Assembly: GCF_014651935.1 (NCBI RefSeq)
Contig: NZ_BMXV01000003.1
Location: 474,299 to 538,298 of the forward strand
DNA length: 64,000 nucleotides
Reading direction: 5' to 3'
From: Marinobacter zhanjiangensis
GTDB lineage: Bacteria; Pseudomonadota; Gammaproteobacteria; Pseudomonadales; Oleiphilaceae
The position numbers were made by a program, and so were the translations under genes. Below, in pieces: positions 44,938-55,764 of the stretch. Below the pieces are notes generated by a model. That model searched no databases. It saw only the letters and a program-made list of their open reading frames with translations, and was not told the DNA's origin. Position 1 is the first letter of the stretch. Each line of letters begins with the position of its first letter.

Positions 44938-45654
44938 TCAGACCTCCGCCGGTTTGCTGGCGTGCATCATGTAGTTGACGTCCACATCCCGGCCCAGTTT
45001 GTAGACCTTGGTCACCGGGTTATAGGTCATGCCGGTAAGATCACGGATATCCAGGCCGGCATGGCGCAGGTGATCGGACATCTCCGAGGGCCGGATGAAC
45101 TTGCTCCATTCGTGAGTGCCCCTGGGCAGCAGGCGCAGCAGATACTCTGCGCCAATGATGGCGAACAGGAACGACTTCGGGTTGCGGTTGATGGTGGACA
45201 CATACAGCTCACCACCGGGTTTGAGCAGGCGGGCGCAGGCCTGGATCACCGAGGCCGGTTCGGGTACGTGCTCGAGCATCTCCAGGCAGGTGACGATGTC
45301 GTACTGGCCCTCATGGTCCGGGTCCGTCGCCAGTTCTTCCACGGTGGTCTGGCGATAGTCCACCTGGACACCGGATTCCAGGCCGTGCAGGCGCGCCACG
45401 GCCAGGGGTGCTTCGCCCATATCAATGCCGGTGACGGTCGCCCCCCGCCGGGCCATCCCTTCGGACAGCAGGCCGCCACCACAACCCACATCCACCACCC
45501 TGCGTCCGGCCAGCGGCGAACGCTCGTCGATGTAGTTCAGTCGCAGCGGGTTGATGTCGTGCAGTGGGCGAAACTCACTGGTGGGGTCCCACCAGCGGCT
45601 GGCAAGTGCCTCGAACTTGGCAATTTCGTTCTGGTCTACGTTGGTTCTGCTCAT
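44938..45654 (-). CDS. ubiG: Ubiquinone biosynthesis O-methyltransferase UbiG
   Basis: The 238-residue SAM-dependent methyltransferase carries out both O-methylations of ubiquinone synthesis. It has the SAM motif [16 protein letters not shown], and the family start [16 protein letters not shown] is clear. The protein works with the Ubi complex in the cytoplasm. Several ATG codons cluster at the 5' end (45672, 45660, 45654); 45654 is chosen for its spacing from CCAGG, but 45660 is as good. It begins the ubiG-mupP-yciK cluster. Confidence 0.94.
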   Translation of the reverse strand: MSRTNVDQNEIAKFEALASRWWDPTSEFRPLHDINPLRLNYIDERSPLAGRRVVDVGCGGGLLSEGMARRGATVTGIDMGEAPLAVARLHGLESGVQVDYRQTTVEELATDPDHEGQYDIVTCLEMLEHVPEPASVIQACARLLKPGGELYVSTINRNPKSFLFAIIGAEYLLRLLPRGTHEWSKFIRPSEMSDHLRHAGLDIRDLTGMTYNPVTKVYKLGRDVDVNYMMHASKPAEV

Positions 45655-45706
45655 GGTCATGGGGCCTGGCAAGTAAGGCCGGCGGGCCGGAAAGCCGCCG
45701 GCAGGT

Positions 45707-47047
45707 TCAGTGCTTGTCTGCGGAAGTGATGCGATTATGCCATTCCTGCACCCTCAGCATCAGGTCCGGTACGTCAATGCGGGTGAGGCGGCCATCCTGT
45801 ACCTGAGGTACGCCGGCAATCCAGCTGTGGCTTACCTGGCGACCATGATTGCTGTAGATCAGGTGAGAGGCCGGGTCATACACCGGTTGCAGGAACGGGT
45901 CGCTGAGGTCCACCGCAATCAGGTCTGCCTGTTTGCCTGCCACCAGTGAGCCGATGTCATGATCCCGGTCCAGGGCCCGGGCGCCGTTGATAGTAGCCAT
46001 GGTCAGTGCCTGATGGGCCCCCAGGGCGGCGGCGTCGCCAGACACCGCCTTGGCCAGCATGGCTGCCGTTGAAAGCTCGCCAAAAAGGTCCAGATCATTG
46101 TTGCTGGCAGCACCGTCCGTACCGATGGAGACGTTACTGCCCCCCTGCTGCAGGGTATGGACCGGACAGAAGCCGCTGGCCAGTTTCAGGTTGGATTCCG
46201 GGCAATGGACAATATGCACACCGGTGTCGGCTACCGTTGCCAGGTCCTCCTCGTTCAGCGTGGTCATGTGCACGCACTGGGTATTCCGGTTAAGGGCGCC
46301 CAGGCCCTTCAGACGGGCGATCGGCCGTTGCCCGGTCTGACGTATGGCTTCGTCCACCTCGAAACAGGTTTCATGGAGGTGAATCTGCATGGCGGCACCA
46401 GTCTTCTGTTGCAGTGCCACGGCCTGTTCCAGGGTGCTGTCCTCTACGGTATAAGGGGCGTGGGGGCCGATGGCGATGCGTACGAAAGGGTCGTTCTGCC
46501 ATTGATCCAGCAGTGCCGCGCCCTTGTCCAGATATTCCTTCGGGCCACTGCCCCAGGGTGTGGGCATCTCCATCAACGGAAAGCAGATCTGTGCCCGCAT
46601 GCCGACATCCTTTGCCATCTGGGCGGCCACTTCCGGAAAGAAATACATATCCGAGAAGCAGGTGGTGCCAGTGCGCAGCATTTCCGCCATCGCCAGTTGG
46701 GTACCATCGGCGATGAAACGGCCGCTGACAAAGCGGCCTTCGGCGGGCCAGATATGGTTGTTGAGCCAGGTCATCAGGGGCAGGTCGTCTGCCAGGCCAC
46801 GGAACAGGGACATGGCGGCGTGACCATGCATGTTGATAAGCCCCGGCAGCACCACATGATGGGGCAGGTCGATCACCTCGCGGGCACGGTAGGCATGGTC
46901 GGCCTCGGACTGGGACACGATCGCCTCGATACGGTCGCCCAGTACCATGACTGCCCGGTGTTCCTGCACCTCGCCAAAGGGCTCTACGGGAATGAGCCAG
47001 CGGGCATTGATGCGGATGTCGGCGGCAATGACGGTATCAGCGGTCAT
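45707..47047 (-). CDS. mtaD: 5-methylthioadenosine/S-adenosylhomocysteine deaminase (TRZ/ATZ amidohydrolase)
   Basis: The 446-residue amidohydrolase has the metal site [37 protein letters not shown] and [13 protein letters not shown], as in MTA/SAH deaminases. It deaminates methylthioadenosine to methylthioinosine. Its neighbour mtnA (methylthioribose-1-phosphate isomerase) is divergent from it, an arrangement that also exists in Pseudomonas, where MTA is salvaged through methylthioinosine. Chlorohydrolase-type activity is the alternative. It is transcribed toward ubiG, 53 bases away. Confidence 0.9.
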   Translation of the reverse strand: MTADTVIAADIRINARWLIPVEPFGEVQEHRAVMVLGDRIEAIVSQSEADHAYRAREVIDLPHHVVLPGLINMHGHAAMSLFRGLADDLPLMTWLNNHIWPAEGRFVSGRFIADGTQLAMAEMLRTGTTCFSDMYFFPEVAAQMAKDVGMRAQICFPLMEMPTPWGSGPKEYLDKGAALLDQWQNDPFVRIAIGPHAPYTVEDSTLEQAVALQQKTGAAMQIHLHETCFEVDEAIRQTGQRPIARLKGLGALNRNTQCVHMTTLNEEDLATVADTGVHIVHCPESNLKLASGFCPVHTLQQGGSNVSIGTDGAASNNDLDLFGELSTAAMLAKAVSGDAAALGAHQALTMATINGARALDRDHDIGSLVAGKQADLIAVDLSDPFLQPVYDPASHLIYSNHGRQVSHSWIAGVPQVQDGRLTRIDVPDLMLRVQEWHNRITSADKH

Positions 47048-47217
47048 GAATCGGGCCTTTAGCTCCGTTAGGTTGGGACCCTGCGGATACGATCCTGGAT
47101 GCCTTCAGGCTCGTATGGGAAATTGTCGAGGGTCTTGGTTTGTCTGCAGAGGCAGAGTATAACGGTCGAGTCAGAACGCAGCCAGCCTGTCACCACCGCA
47201 TAACGAAGGAGTCAACG

Positions 47218-48288
47218 ATGACCAGACAGTCACCGGTTACGGTTCACGATAAAGCCGACCCTGATACCGTTGCCATTCGCTGGTTGGGCCATGCCGTCCA
47301 GTTGCTGGATCAGCGCCGGCTGCCGGCGGAAGAGCACTGGCTGACCATCGAAGGGGCTGCCGGTGTCGCCCAGGCGATCCGGGATATGGCCGTACGGGGT
47401 GCTCCCGCCATTGGTATCAGCGCGGCCTATGGCGTGGCTCTCTCTGCCCGCTGTGCGGATGAAAGCGACTGGCAACAGGAAGTGCGAACGGCCATTGATC
47501 AGTTGGCAGAGTCGCGGCCTACGGCAGTCAACCTGTTCTGGGCATTGCAACGGATGAGGGGTGTGCTGGACCAGTGCCAGTCGAGGACAGACGCCGTTTC
47601 CCGGCTGGCGGAAACCGCCGTGACCATCCATCGGGAAGATCTGGCCGCCAATATAGCTATGGCGGATCTGGCGGTGGATGCCATGGAACTCAAAAAGCCC
47701 TGCTCGGTGCTGACCCACTGTAACACCGGTGCGCTGGCAACCGGGGGCTATGGTACCGCCCTGGGTGTGGTCAGAAAGCTCCATCAGGAACGGCTGCTGA
47801 AACGGGTTTATGCCGATGAAACACGACCCTGGCTGCAGGGTGCACGGCTGACGGCCTGGGAGCTGGCCCGTGACAGGATCCCGGTGACTCTTAATGCCGA
47901 TGGCGCTGCCGCGGCAATTCTGGCAAAGGGCGATGTAAAATGGGTGATCGTCGGTGCTGACCGCATTGCTGCCAACGGTGACGTGGCCAACAAGATTGGC
48001 ACCTATGGTCTCGCGGTGCTGGCACGGCATCACAAGGTGAAATTCATGGTGGTTGCCCCTGCCAGTACCGTGGATATGTCAGTGGCCAGCGGTCGTGACA
48101 TCCCCATTGAAGAGCGGGCCGGGGATGAGATCTGTCAGTTCGGCGGTATCCGGGTTGCGCCGGAGAAGGTGGATGCCTTCAATCCGGTGTTCGATGTGAC
48201 GCCGGCTGATCTTATTGACCTGATCGTCACGGAACGGGGTGTGGTACATACCCCGGAGATGACGGGTATGCACCAGCTGTTCGAGTGA
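47218..48288 (+). CDS. mtnA: Methylthioribose-1-phosphate isomerase MtnA
   Basis: The 356-residue enzyme converts methylthioribose-1-phosphate to methylthioribulose-1-phosphate in the methionine salvage pathway. It has RGAPAIG, the catalytic Cys loop [18 protein letters not shown] and the Asp site [17 protein letters not shown] typical of MtnA (related to eIF2B). The ATG at 47218 is preferred to a longer frame because of AAGGAG seven bases upstream. Divergent from mtaD; a bidirectional terminator follows. Confidence 0.95.
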   Translation: MTRQSPVTVHDKADPDTVAIRWLGHAVQLLDQRRLPAEEHWLTIEGAAGVAQAIRDMAVRGAPAIGISAAYGVALSARCADESDWQQEVRTAIDQLAESRPTAVNLFWALQRMRGVLDQCQSRTDAVSRLAETAVTIHREDLAANIAMADLAVDAMELKKPCSVLTHCNTGALATGGYGTALGVVRKLHQERLLKRVYADETRPWLQGARLTAWELARDRIPVTLNADGAAAAILAKGDVKWVIVGADRIAANGDVANKIGTYGLAVLARHHKVKFMVVAPASTVDMSVASGRDIPIEERAGDEICQFGGIRVAPEKVDAFNPVFDVTPADLIDLIVTERGVVHTPEMTGMHQLFE

Positions 48289-48303
48289 CGGCGGCCTGAC
48301 ATG

Positions 48304-48342
48304 AAAAAGCCGGCAGCTTCGTGGTGGAAGCGCCGGCTTTTT
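48304..48342. terminator. Bidirectional rho-independent terminator between mtnA and prc
   Basis: AAAAAGCCGGC (48304-48314) pairs with GCCGGCTTTTT (48332-48342), and an inner GCTTC/GAAGC pair extends the stem. Runs of A and T on either side allow use in both directions, for the converging mtnA and prc genes. Confidence 0.8.
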
Positions 48343-48363
48343 GTGGTCTTCAGGGTAATCTGA

Positions 48364-50517
48364 TTATTCTGCCTTTGCCGCGACTGTTCCCGCCGGCAGG
48401 ATGGTGGCCAGGCGACGATCCAGTTCAAGCATGTCCGCCATGATGTGACCCCCTTCGCGAACAATAAAGTCGAGTTCCTCATCTTCGCCATTGGCAGCCG
48501 CTGCCTGCTGTTCCTGGTGGTCCTCCATGGCCTGGAAGCTGTCGAAAGGTTCGTCGCCCCTCAGTTCACGACGGGCGTTGGCAATGGTCAGCTGGCGACT
48601 TTCCAGCTGATCCTGGTAGTCACGGCGCTGGTCTTCGTTGAGGCTTACCGTCGTGGTTTTGCGCTGCTCCTTCAGGAAATCAATCTCTTTCTGCAGCAGG
48701 CCGAACTCGGGGGTTTCGGCAAAGCGGTCGGAATGACGCTGCCGCAGCTGGTCGATGACACCACTGAAGTCGAAATAGCGGGCGTGAGGCACCGAATCGA
48801 TCTGGTCCCAGGGCAGGGCACGTTCCAGCGCGTCTTCACCGATACGGGTGGTGTCGATCCGTGACGGAATCTCGATATCCGGAATAACGCCCCGGTGCTG
48901 GGTGGAGCCACCGGACACCCGGTAGAATTTCGACTGGGTAATCTTCAGCTGGCCGTGGTTCAGGGATCGCACTGCCTGCACCGTGCCCTTGCCAAACGTC
49001 TGTGAGCCCACGACCAGGCCACGGCCGTAATCCTGGATGGCGCCGGCAAAAATCTCCGATGCCGAGGCGCTCATGCGATTCACCAGCACTACCATGGGGC
49101 CATCCCAGGCCACGCTCGGATCCTGATCTGCCAGCACCTGCACCTGGTTGTCGGAGCTGCGGATCTGCACCGTTGGCCCCTGGTCTATGAACAGGCCCAC
49201 CAGGTCGTTGGCTTCGTGCAGGGCGCCGCCGCCATTATTGCGGAGGTCCACCACCAGGCCGTCGACGTTCTGCTCCTCCTTCAGGTCTTCCAGCAGCTTG
49301 CGCACATCACGGGTGGTACTCTTGTAGTCGGGGTCACCCTGCTGCATCGCCTGGAAATCGGCGTAGAAGGTGGGGATATCAATGACGCCGATGCGGTAGG
49401 TCTCATCGCCGCGGTCCAGCTCGATGACTTCGCTGCTGGCGCTCTGCTCCTCCAGCTTCACCTCGTCCCGTTTGATGGCGATGGTGCGGGTAACGGTTTC
49501 GTCACTGGCATTGGCCGGCACCACTTCGAGGGTCACTGTGGAACCCCGGGGACCCCGGATCAGGTCAACCACTTCGTCCAGGCGCCAGCCGATAACATTC
49601 ACCGGCTGGTCCTCGTCTTCCTGTTTGACGGACACGATACGGTCGGCCGGTCCAAGCTGCCCCTGGCGGGCGGCCGGACCACCCGGTACCAGCCGGACCA
49701 CCTTGGTGTATTCGTTGTCGGACTGGAGTACCGCACCAATGCCTTCCAGGGACAGGCTCATATTGATGTTGAAGTTTTCGGAATTCCGTGGCGAGAAGTA
49801 ATTGGTGTGCGGATCCCAGGTGCCGGCGAACGCATTCATGTAGGCCTGGAATGCATCTTCGCTGCGCATCTGTGAAATCCGCTTGCGCTGGCTCTCATAG
49901 CGGCGGGTCAGCACTTTCAGGATCTCGTCGTCGGAACTGCCGTTCAGACGCTGGCCCAGCACCGCGTTGCGAATACGCCGGTTCCAGAGTTCATCAAGGG
50001 CGGCCTGGTCCGGTTCCCAGCTGGCCTCGGAGCGGTCCAGCAGTATCTGGTCATCGGTCTGGAAATCGAACGAGTCAACTCCGTCTTCCAGCAGCCCGAG
50101 CGCGTAATCCATGCGTTCGACAATCCGCTTCTGCACACGGTTGTAGATATCGAACCCGGGCTGGAGCTGCCCCGTGCGGAGGGACGCGGCCATCTGCTCC
50201 TTGAGTGGCTGGAACGACTCGATATCCTTTTCGGTCAGGTAGACACGCTGGCCATCCAGGTAGTCCAGATAGTCATTGAAAACCTCTTCCGCGAGGTTTT
50301 CGTCGATCGTCTGTTCCCGGAAATGGGTGAACTGGAGCTGACGGGAGATAAGGATGTTCGCCCGGGCCTGCTCAATGGAGGGAGAAACCGCCTCATAGGA
50401 ATCGACTTCAGCACTGGCATGAAGGGATGTACCAATGCCGACCACGGGCAGGATTGCCAGAACACCGATGGCGAACTTCCGGGCCCGGGACATCACGGGC
50501 TTGCTTACTGTCTTCAT
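48364..50517 (-). CDS. prc: Carboxy-terminal processing protease Prc (tail-specific protease)
   Basis: This 717-residue S41A serine protease has a signal peptide (LHASA), a PDZ domain (about 250-330) with GIGAVL, and a catalytic Ser in MSASASEIFAG with Lys in TFGKGTVQA. It trims C-terminal tails of periplasmic proteins and cleaves murein hydrolases such as MepS. The length is near the 680-residue E. coli Prc. The C-terminus is rich in Gln and Glu. It is transcribed alone, with a 280-base upstream region containing no recognised feature. Confidence 0.93.
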   Translation of the reverse strand: MKTVSKPVMSRARKFAIGVLAILPVVGIGTSLHASAEVDSYEAVSPSIEQARANILISRQLQFTHFREQTIDENLAEEVFNDYLDYLDGQRVYLTEKDIESFQPLKEQMAASLRTGQLQPGFDIYNRVQKRIVERMDYALGLLEDGVDSFDFQTDDQILLDRSEASWEPDQAALDELWNRRIRNAVLGQRLNGSSDDEILKVLTRRYESQRKRISQMRSEDAFQAYMNAFAGTWDPHTNYFSPRNSENFNINMSLSLEGIGAVLQSDNEYTKVVRLVPGGPAARQGQLGPADRIVSVKQEDEDQPVNVIGWRLDEVVDLIRGPRGSTVTLEVVPANASDETVTRTIAIKRDEVKLEEQSASSEVIELDRGDETYRIGVIDIPTFYADFQAMQQGDPDYKSTTRDVRKLLEDLKEEQNVDGLVVDLRNNGGGALHEANDLVGLFIDQGPTVQIRSSDNQVQVLADQDPSVAWDGPMVVLVNRMSASASEIFAGAIQDYGRGLVVGSQTFGKGTVQAVRSLNHGQLKITQSKFYRVSGGSTQHRGVIPDIEIPSRIDTTRIGEDALERALPWDQIDSVPHARYFDFSGVIDQLRQRHSDRFAETPEFGLLQKEIDFLKEQRKTTTVSLNEDQRRDYQDQLESRQLTIANARRELRGDEPFDSFQAMEDHQEQQAAAANGEDEELDFIVREGGHIMADMLELDRRLATILPAGTVAAKAE

Positions 50518-50797
50518 AGATTCTGTTACCTGCTAGTGCCTGGGCTCCACTGACGCTCACCGACCCACCGGAAACCTGGTTCCGGCTGCAGGTCCAAGCC
50601 TGCGTGGTCCGGGCGGGCGCCGGCCTTCAGGGAGCCTCCCGATCAACGCTGAAGCCGCCGGGCGGCGTTCAGGGCGGAATTTCACTCTTGTCATTCATTG
50701 TAGGCAAGGGCGACGGTCGTTACTACAGCCAGTTCTGAACATGTAATGACAATCTATCCATAACCTGACACAGGTCCGTTTCCCGGCTCCCTGCGGC

Positions 50798-53284
50798 CTA
50801 TCCGGCAGTGGTTTCAGCCTCCAGTGCCTTTCCGAGCCGCGATGCGAGCTCCGTCGTCAGCGACTCCCGGGGCAGGGTCAGGCACCAGCGGGCGACAATG
50901 GCTTCCTGGGTATTGCCACTGGCGTCCGGCTGGCTCTGGCCGCCTTCAAAGCCTTCCTTGAGTCGCCTGACCTGGAGTTCCATGCGTAACGACTGATCAT
51001 CGTCCGGGGATGGGCAGCCGTTGAGAATTTCGCTGAGTACCACCAGTTCCCTCGGGTCTGAGACCGCGACTATGGACTGAAGTTCCGGCCAGTGCTCCGG
51101 CAAGTCCTCCGGTGGAAGGCTGCCCTGAACCCGTTGCTCTATCCAGTGCTGCCACTGCCGTATATTGGCCTGGTACTGATGCAACCGGCGTCGGTCTTTC
51201 AGCTGGCCTGCGACCTGGCGCAGGTCCTTGCCCGTGGTGGCGGAGACCGGAGTTCGGGCAGAGGCTTCCAGTTGGTTGATCAGCTCGGCCGTGCGGGCCT
51301 CGTCAAAGCCCTGGTCCTCCAGCAGGGTTCTGGCGGTTGAGAGGATGGCTTCAGCCGCCTGATCCGACTCGCTGGTTTCCTGGTGGCGGCGCTGGCGCTG
51401 CTCATCGCGGCGGGCAAAGATTTCATCGCACGCGGCTCGGAATGCCTTCCACAACTTGCGGTCTTCCCGGTGTCGGGTGATGCCCACATCCTGCCACTGT
51501 TTCTGCAGCGCCTTGGCTTCGTCCATGGCTTCGGACAGGGGAGTGTGTTCCGTCAGCTCAAGGGCACGGTCGACAATCGCCTGTTTACGCTCTTCGTTCC
51601 GGCGCCGCTCTTCATCCAGATGACTGGTCAGGTCGTTCATCAGCCGATCGAATTGCTTCTGTACCGGCCGGTTGTCACGAAACTCTACCGGCCAGGCTTC
51701 ACGCCACTCCTTGCGAGCGGTTTTTTCGATCTGCTCGGCGGCCTGCCAGTCCACCTGGTCCCAGTCAGTGGCTTCCAGGTAGCCGGCCAGCTCTTCGCAG
51801 ATACTGTGGCGTGTCTGCAGGTGCACTTTCTTGAGATCGGAGCGGGCTTCGAAATAGGCCTTGCAGGGCTCGAATGCGGCTTCCGAGGCGGTTCGGAAGC
51901 GTTGCCACAGGTCCCGGTTGGACGAACCGCCCAGGTCACGCCATTCCTGTTGCAGATCCTGGATACGGGCGGCTTTGGCCTCCGGGTCCATGGGTTGCTC
52001 CGCCAGGTACTCCATCTGTTCGCACAGCGCCACCTGCTTGGGTTCAGTGGCAAAGCCCTGCCAGTCGCCCAGTTCGCGGACCTGGCCGTTCAGGCGCTGC
52101 AGGCGCGCCCGGTGGCGGTTGGCCAGTTTGCCCGTCAGCCTGCGCTGCAACCCCTGGGCCTGCTTCAGGTGCTGGCGCGATTCCTTGAGCTGGTTGGCGG
52201 CGAGCGAGGTTTCCAGTTGCTCAAGGGCGGCTTCCAGGTTGTGTAACGCCTTTTCCTGCGCCTCGCTGTCGGCGCTGTCCGGGGTCGGCTGCGAAACCTG
52301 GACATGGGCTTTTTTTGCCAGTGTTTGCAGGGCTTCAGGCCGGGCTAACTGGCGGGGCCATTCCAGCTGGCTCAGCAGAGCGTCAACCTGGTCCGCAGGC
52401 GGTGCCTCCTGAGCCACCAGGGCGTCCACGTCGGCCTGATGGTGTGCCAGCCGGCGAACGGCATTGATCACGTTGCGCAGGGTCAGCATCAGGTTTTCGT
52501 ACTGCTTCTGCTCCTGGCGGGTGACATCGGTATCCCGGGTGGCTTCCAGCCAGCGGTTTTCCTGGGTTCTTTGCAATGCATCCAGAGATGGTAGGGCACC
52601 AGCGTCGGTGGCTTCGGTGGCCAGTGAATCCAGGGTTTCCTTCAGCAGTGTCAGGGTTTCTTCCCGCTGTACCTTCTGGTCCTGGTGTCGCTGTTCTTGC
52701 TGGCGCTCTTCTTCGAGCTCGCGGATTCGCTCGCGACAGGTATGCAGTGCGCTCAGGATGCGGGTCTTCTGTTCGTTGCTGGCTGAGGGTTCCAGCGACT
52801 GCCACTGTTTTTCCAGTTGCCGGGTGCGGGCTTCGTAAAGACTGGTGTCGCCGGTTTTTGCCAGATCGTCGGTATCACGGGCCAGTTGCTCCAGAGCATC
52901 GCGGGTTGCCTGTTCGGCTTCCTGCTGGCGTCGGATATCCTGAAGCACTTGGCGGGTATGCTGGTAAACGCCCTTGTCCCTGCCGCGAGCCGCCTTCTGT
53001 ACCTGTTGCAGATGGGCCTCGTCGGTCAGCCGGCGCGCCGCCGCCAGACGAATGTCTGCCGCCAAACCCTCGGTCGCCAGCCGCGCCAGAGTATCCTGGG
53101 AGGCGTCAGCGTCGGCCAGTGTTTGCCGCTGACTGTCGATGTCAGACTGTTCGGGACCCTTGCTGGCAGGGGAGTTTCCTTCACCAGGCGAATCGCTCCG
53201 GTGGTCGCTGGCCTTCTTGCTGCTGTCCGGTCTGGTCGCTGTGGTCGAGCGCTTCTTGAAGAGATTCTGGAAAAATGCGGCCAT
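50798..53284 (-). CDS. DUF349 domain protein, large coiled-coil
   Basis: This 828-residue protein is soluble and almost entirely helical. It has a charged, low-complexity head, then several DUF349 repeats, recognised by W-rich helices such as LQQEWRDLGGSSNRDLWQRF and LQKQWQDVGITRHREDRKLW, each with a following charged region. Gln, Arg and Glu predominate, with coiled-coil character throughout. The function of DUF349 proteins is not established. It is divergent from recX, and no operon partner is visible. Confidence 0.85.
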   Translation of the reverse strand: MAAFFQNLFKKRSTTATRPDSSKKASDHRSDSPGEGNSPASKGPEQSDIDSQRQTLADADASQDTLARLATEGLAADIRLAAARRLTDEAHLQQVQKAARGRDKGVYQHTRQVLQDIRRQQEAEQATRDALEQLARDTDDLAKTGDTSLYEARTRQLEKQWQSLEPSASNEQKTRILSALHTCRERIRELEEERQQEQRHQDQKVQREETLTLLKETLDSLATEATDAGALPSLDALQRTQENRWLEATRDTDVTRQEQKQYENLMLTLRNVINAVRRLAHHQADVDALVAQEAPPADQVDALLSQLEWPRQLARPEALQTLAKKAHVQVSQPTPDSADSEAQEKALHNLEAALEQLETSLAANQLKESRQHLKQAQGLQRRLTGKLANRHRARLQRLNGQVRELGDWQGFATEPKQVALCEQMEYLAEQPMDPEAKAARIQDLQQEWRDLGGSSNRDLWQRFRTASEAAFEPCKAYFEARSDLKKVHLQTRHSICEELAGYLEATDWDQVDWQAAEQIEKTARKEWREAWPVEFRDNRPVQKQFDRLMNDLTSHLDEERRRNEERKQAIVDRALELTEHTPLSEAMDEAKALQKQWQDVGITRHREDRKLWKAFRAACDEIFARRDEQRQRRHQETSESDQAAEAILSTARTLLEDQGFDEARTAELINQLEASARTPVSATTGKDLRQVAGQLKDRRRLHQYQANIRQWQHWIEQRVQGSLPPEDLPEHWPELQSIVAVSDPRELVVLSEILNGCPSPDDDQSLRMELQVRRLKEGFEGGQSQPDASGNTQEAIVARWCLTLPRESLTTELASRLGKALEAETTAG

Positions 53285-53468
53285 GTCGGTATCCTTCAGG
53301 CAGTCAGTTCACGGGGTATCCCGTATACGCTCCCGACCCTTCAGAACAGGCCGGGAGTCAGAAAAGCCGACAGAACGGGCGCCTGGATGGCAGGCCCGTT
53401 TACTATCCCCGGCTTTCGGGCAGGGGGCATAGTCTATCCTCTCGAAACAGGTGGCGGAAAGGGGCTGT

Positions 53469-53948
53469 ATGGCAAAGTCAGATAAAAAGAAAGACCCCAA
53501 CGAACAGGCGCCGGAAACCGCACTCCGGCTTCTGGCCCGGCGTGAACACAGCCGTCTTGAACTGTCCATGAAACTGCGACAGCGACGGGTGGATGCGGGG
53601 GTCATTGAAGAAGTGCTTGACGACTTCGAGGAGAAGGGCTGGCTGGACGATGAACGATTCGCCGAGGTCTTCGTACGCCAGCGCATGGACGCCGGCTACG
53701 GCCCGCTGAAGATTCTTGCCGATCTGCAACAACGTGGTGTGATGACCACGCCCCAGGAACTGTCGGCAGTGCCTGACGCTCGCTGGTCGGAAATGGCAAC
53801 CCGCCTGCGGGAGCGCCGGTTCGGCCTGTCGGACCTCTCTGAAGACTGGCCTGAACGTCAGCGCCAGGGTGGATTCCTGGCGCGGCGGGGGTTTTCCGGT
53901 GAGCAGGTGGAGCGAGCGTTGGAGGCGACGGGACAAACGCCCGACTGA
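53469..53948 (+). CDS. recX: RecX family regulatory protein
   Basis: The 159-residue RecX protein has the three tandem three-helix repeats of the family, with ALRLLARREHSRLELSMKLRQ and GWLDDERFAEVFVRQRM as the first, conserved parts. RecX binds RecA filaments and inhibits recombinase activity. recA is not adjacent, unlike in many gammaproteobacteria, so this could be a second RecX-like regulator. The ATG at 53469 has AAAGGGG upstream; an in-frame GTG 18 bases earlier is less likely. Confidence 0.8.
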   Translation: MAKSDKKKDPNEQAPETALRLLARREHSRLELSMKLRQRRVDAGVIEEVLDDFEEKGWLDDERFAEVFVRQRMDAGYGPLKILADLQQRGVMTTPQELSAVPDARWSEMATRLRERRFGLSDLSEDWPERQRQGGFLARRGFSGEQVERALEATGQTPD

Positions 53949-53972
53949 TCCCGTGGTGACGTTTCGGGGAAG

Positions 53973-55571
53973 CTACAGCGTGGGCGGGGTAATGCCCATC
54001 TGTTGGGGAAGCACCAGCGTTGTTTCCTGCTCGCCCCCCCGTTGCTCCCGGTTGACACGATAATCCAGCAGCTCACCGGGCAGCAGTAGTCCGCCGTTTT
54101 CCGAGCGGGCAATCATGGTGGGCTCGGATTCGGTGATCATGTCAAACCGGCGGGCCAGCACATCATAGTACCGGCGGATATTCTGCACATAGAGCACCGG
54201 CTCATGGCCACGGGCGTAGCCGTGCCGGGTTTTCGAATACCATTCTTTCTGGGACAGCCGCGGCAGGAACTCCTTGACGTCCAGCCAGCGGTCGGGATTG
54301 CGCCCCGCGGATTCCGTCAGGCGGCGGGCGTCTTCCAGGTGTCCGAAGCCGACATTATAGGAAGCCAGGGCGAACCACGTGCGGTCAGGCTCGTTCACAT
54401 GGTCGGGAATCATGCCATGGACCTGGCGGAAGTAACGGGCGCCTCCCTTTATACTCTGTGTCGGGTTAAGCCGGTTTTCGATACCGATGTGCTTGGCGGT
54501 ATTGCGGGTCAGCATCATCAGCCCGCGCACGCCGGTGGGCGAGACGGCGTCGCGGCGCCAGTTTGATTCCTGGTAGCCGATGGCAGCCAGCAGGCGCCAG
54601 TCAATACCGGTTTCTTCACCGTAGGCCTGGAACACGTCCCGGTATTGGGGCAGCCGGTCGCGGATGTGTTGCTCGAAGGTGAGGGAGCCAACATACCCGA
54701 GCTGATCCAGGTGTCCATAAAAACGTTCCCGCAGGTGGGCGAGGGTGCCGTCCTCCCTGATCTTCGCGAAAAAGGACTGAGCCTCCCGGTAAAGGCTGCC
54801 GTCATTGCTGCCGGGGAACAGCCAGGCGATGGATTCCTGGTCGCTGACCGTGAATGCCCGTTTTACGTTGGGGTAGAACACATGGTTGAGGGCCAGTTCA
54901 TTGGCATCAACGACGGCTGCCCGCAGCTCGCCAGACTCGACACGCTCCAGAATGCCGGCTGTATCAAGGCCATCGTGCAGGCGATAGGTGAGCTGCGGCA
55001 GTTCCTTCTGAAGCTGTTCCAGATGTGGCAAGTGGTTGGTTTCAGCAGCGGCGTGAACGGTGATGTCCTGCTGTGCCAGGGATTCCATGGAGTCGAACCG
55101 GCCTTCCAGCCCGCGATGGTAGATAACCACAGAGCCGGAGCTGAGGCCATTACCAAGGGTGCGGAAGCGCCCCTCCCAGTCGTGGGTCAGGGACAGGCCG
55201 GTAAAGCCAATGTGCGCATGGCCTCTGTCCAGCACTTCGAGAATCTCGCTGTTGCCTTCCATCAAGCGGACCCTGAGTTCCACGCCGAGGTGGTCGGCAA
55301 AGCGTTGCGCCAACTCGTAGTCAAAGCCGGTGGCGCCTTCCCGATCCTTGAAATAGATAGAGGGGGCATTGCGCGAAACGACATGCAGTACACCTTCGGC
55401 CTTGACGGTTGCCAGGATATCCGGCCTGGAGCAGCCGCTGATGGCGAGGGTGCACAGCACAGCGGCCAGGGCGAGAAGCCTTGCCGGGAACGGTGAATAA
55501 TCTCCTGAATGTCGGGGCGCACCCAAATCCATGACCTCCGGAAAGTGTAAGACCATAATCCCCCAGTCCAT
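53973..55571 (-). CDS. mltF: Membrane-bound lytic murein transglycosylase F (MltF)
   Basis: The 532-residue lipoprotein has a lipobox LAISGC, an SBP_bac_3-like periplasmic domain (about 55-300) and an SLT lytic transglycosylase domain (about 310-490) with the catalytic Glu in YQESNWRRDAVSPTGVRGLM. It cleaves murein glycan strands at the outer membrane. MltF is next to purL in several gammaproteobacteria. The start is uncertain: ATGs at 55571, 55556 and 55532 are all open; the last has GGAGG close by but at very short spacing. Confidence 0.9.
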   Translation of the reverse strand: MDWGIMVLHFPEVMDLGAPRHSGDYSPFPARLLALAAVLCTLAISGCSRPDILATVKAEGVLHVVSRNAPSIYFKDREGATGFDYELAQRFADHLGVELRVRLMEGNSEILEVLDRGHAHIGFTGLSLTHDWEGRFRTLGNGLSSGSVVIYHRGLEGRFDSMESLAQQDITVHAAAETNHLPHLEQLQKELPQLTYRLHDGLDTAGILERVESGELRAAVVDANELALNHVFYPNVKRAFTVSDQESIAWLFPGSNDGSLYREAQSFFAKIREDGTLAHLRERFYGHLDQLGYVGSLTFEQHIRDRLPQYRDVFQAYGEETGIDWRLLAAIGYQESNWRRDAVSPTGVRGLMMLTRNTAKHIGIENRLNPTQSIKGGARYFRQVHGMIPDHVNEPDRTWFALASYNVGFGHLEDARRLTESAGRNPDRWLDVKEFLPRLSQKEWYSKTRHGYARGHEPVLYVQNIRRYYDVLARRFDMITESEPTMIARSENGGLLLPGELLDYRVNREQRGGEQETTLVLPQQMGITPPTL

Positions 55572-55764
55572 GGAAGCAGGTCAAATGAAGCAGGGTGAAT
55601 TCTGTTGGCGGTGCATTTAATGTTCTCTGCTGTATCCCGCGTTCGGTTTCCAGTATTATTGCGCCCGTTCATACACGGTGCCGAGCCTTCATGCCAGCGG
55701 GTTGTCACGGCCTGTTGGCAGGCGCACCGGTCTCTCAAAGTTCGCGCTATACAGGTTATAATCC

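Noticed and set aside
55756..55761. TATAAT directly before the purL ATG as its promoter
   Set aside because: It would start the transcript inside the coding sequence and no matching -35 is present; the family start at 55765 is secure, so the match is probably chance.
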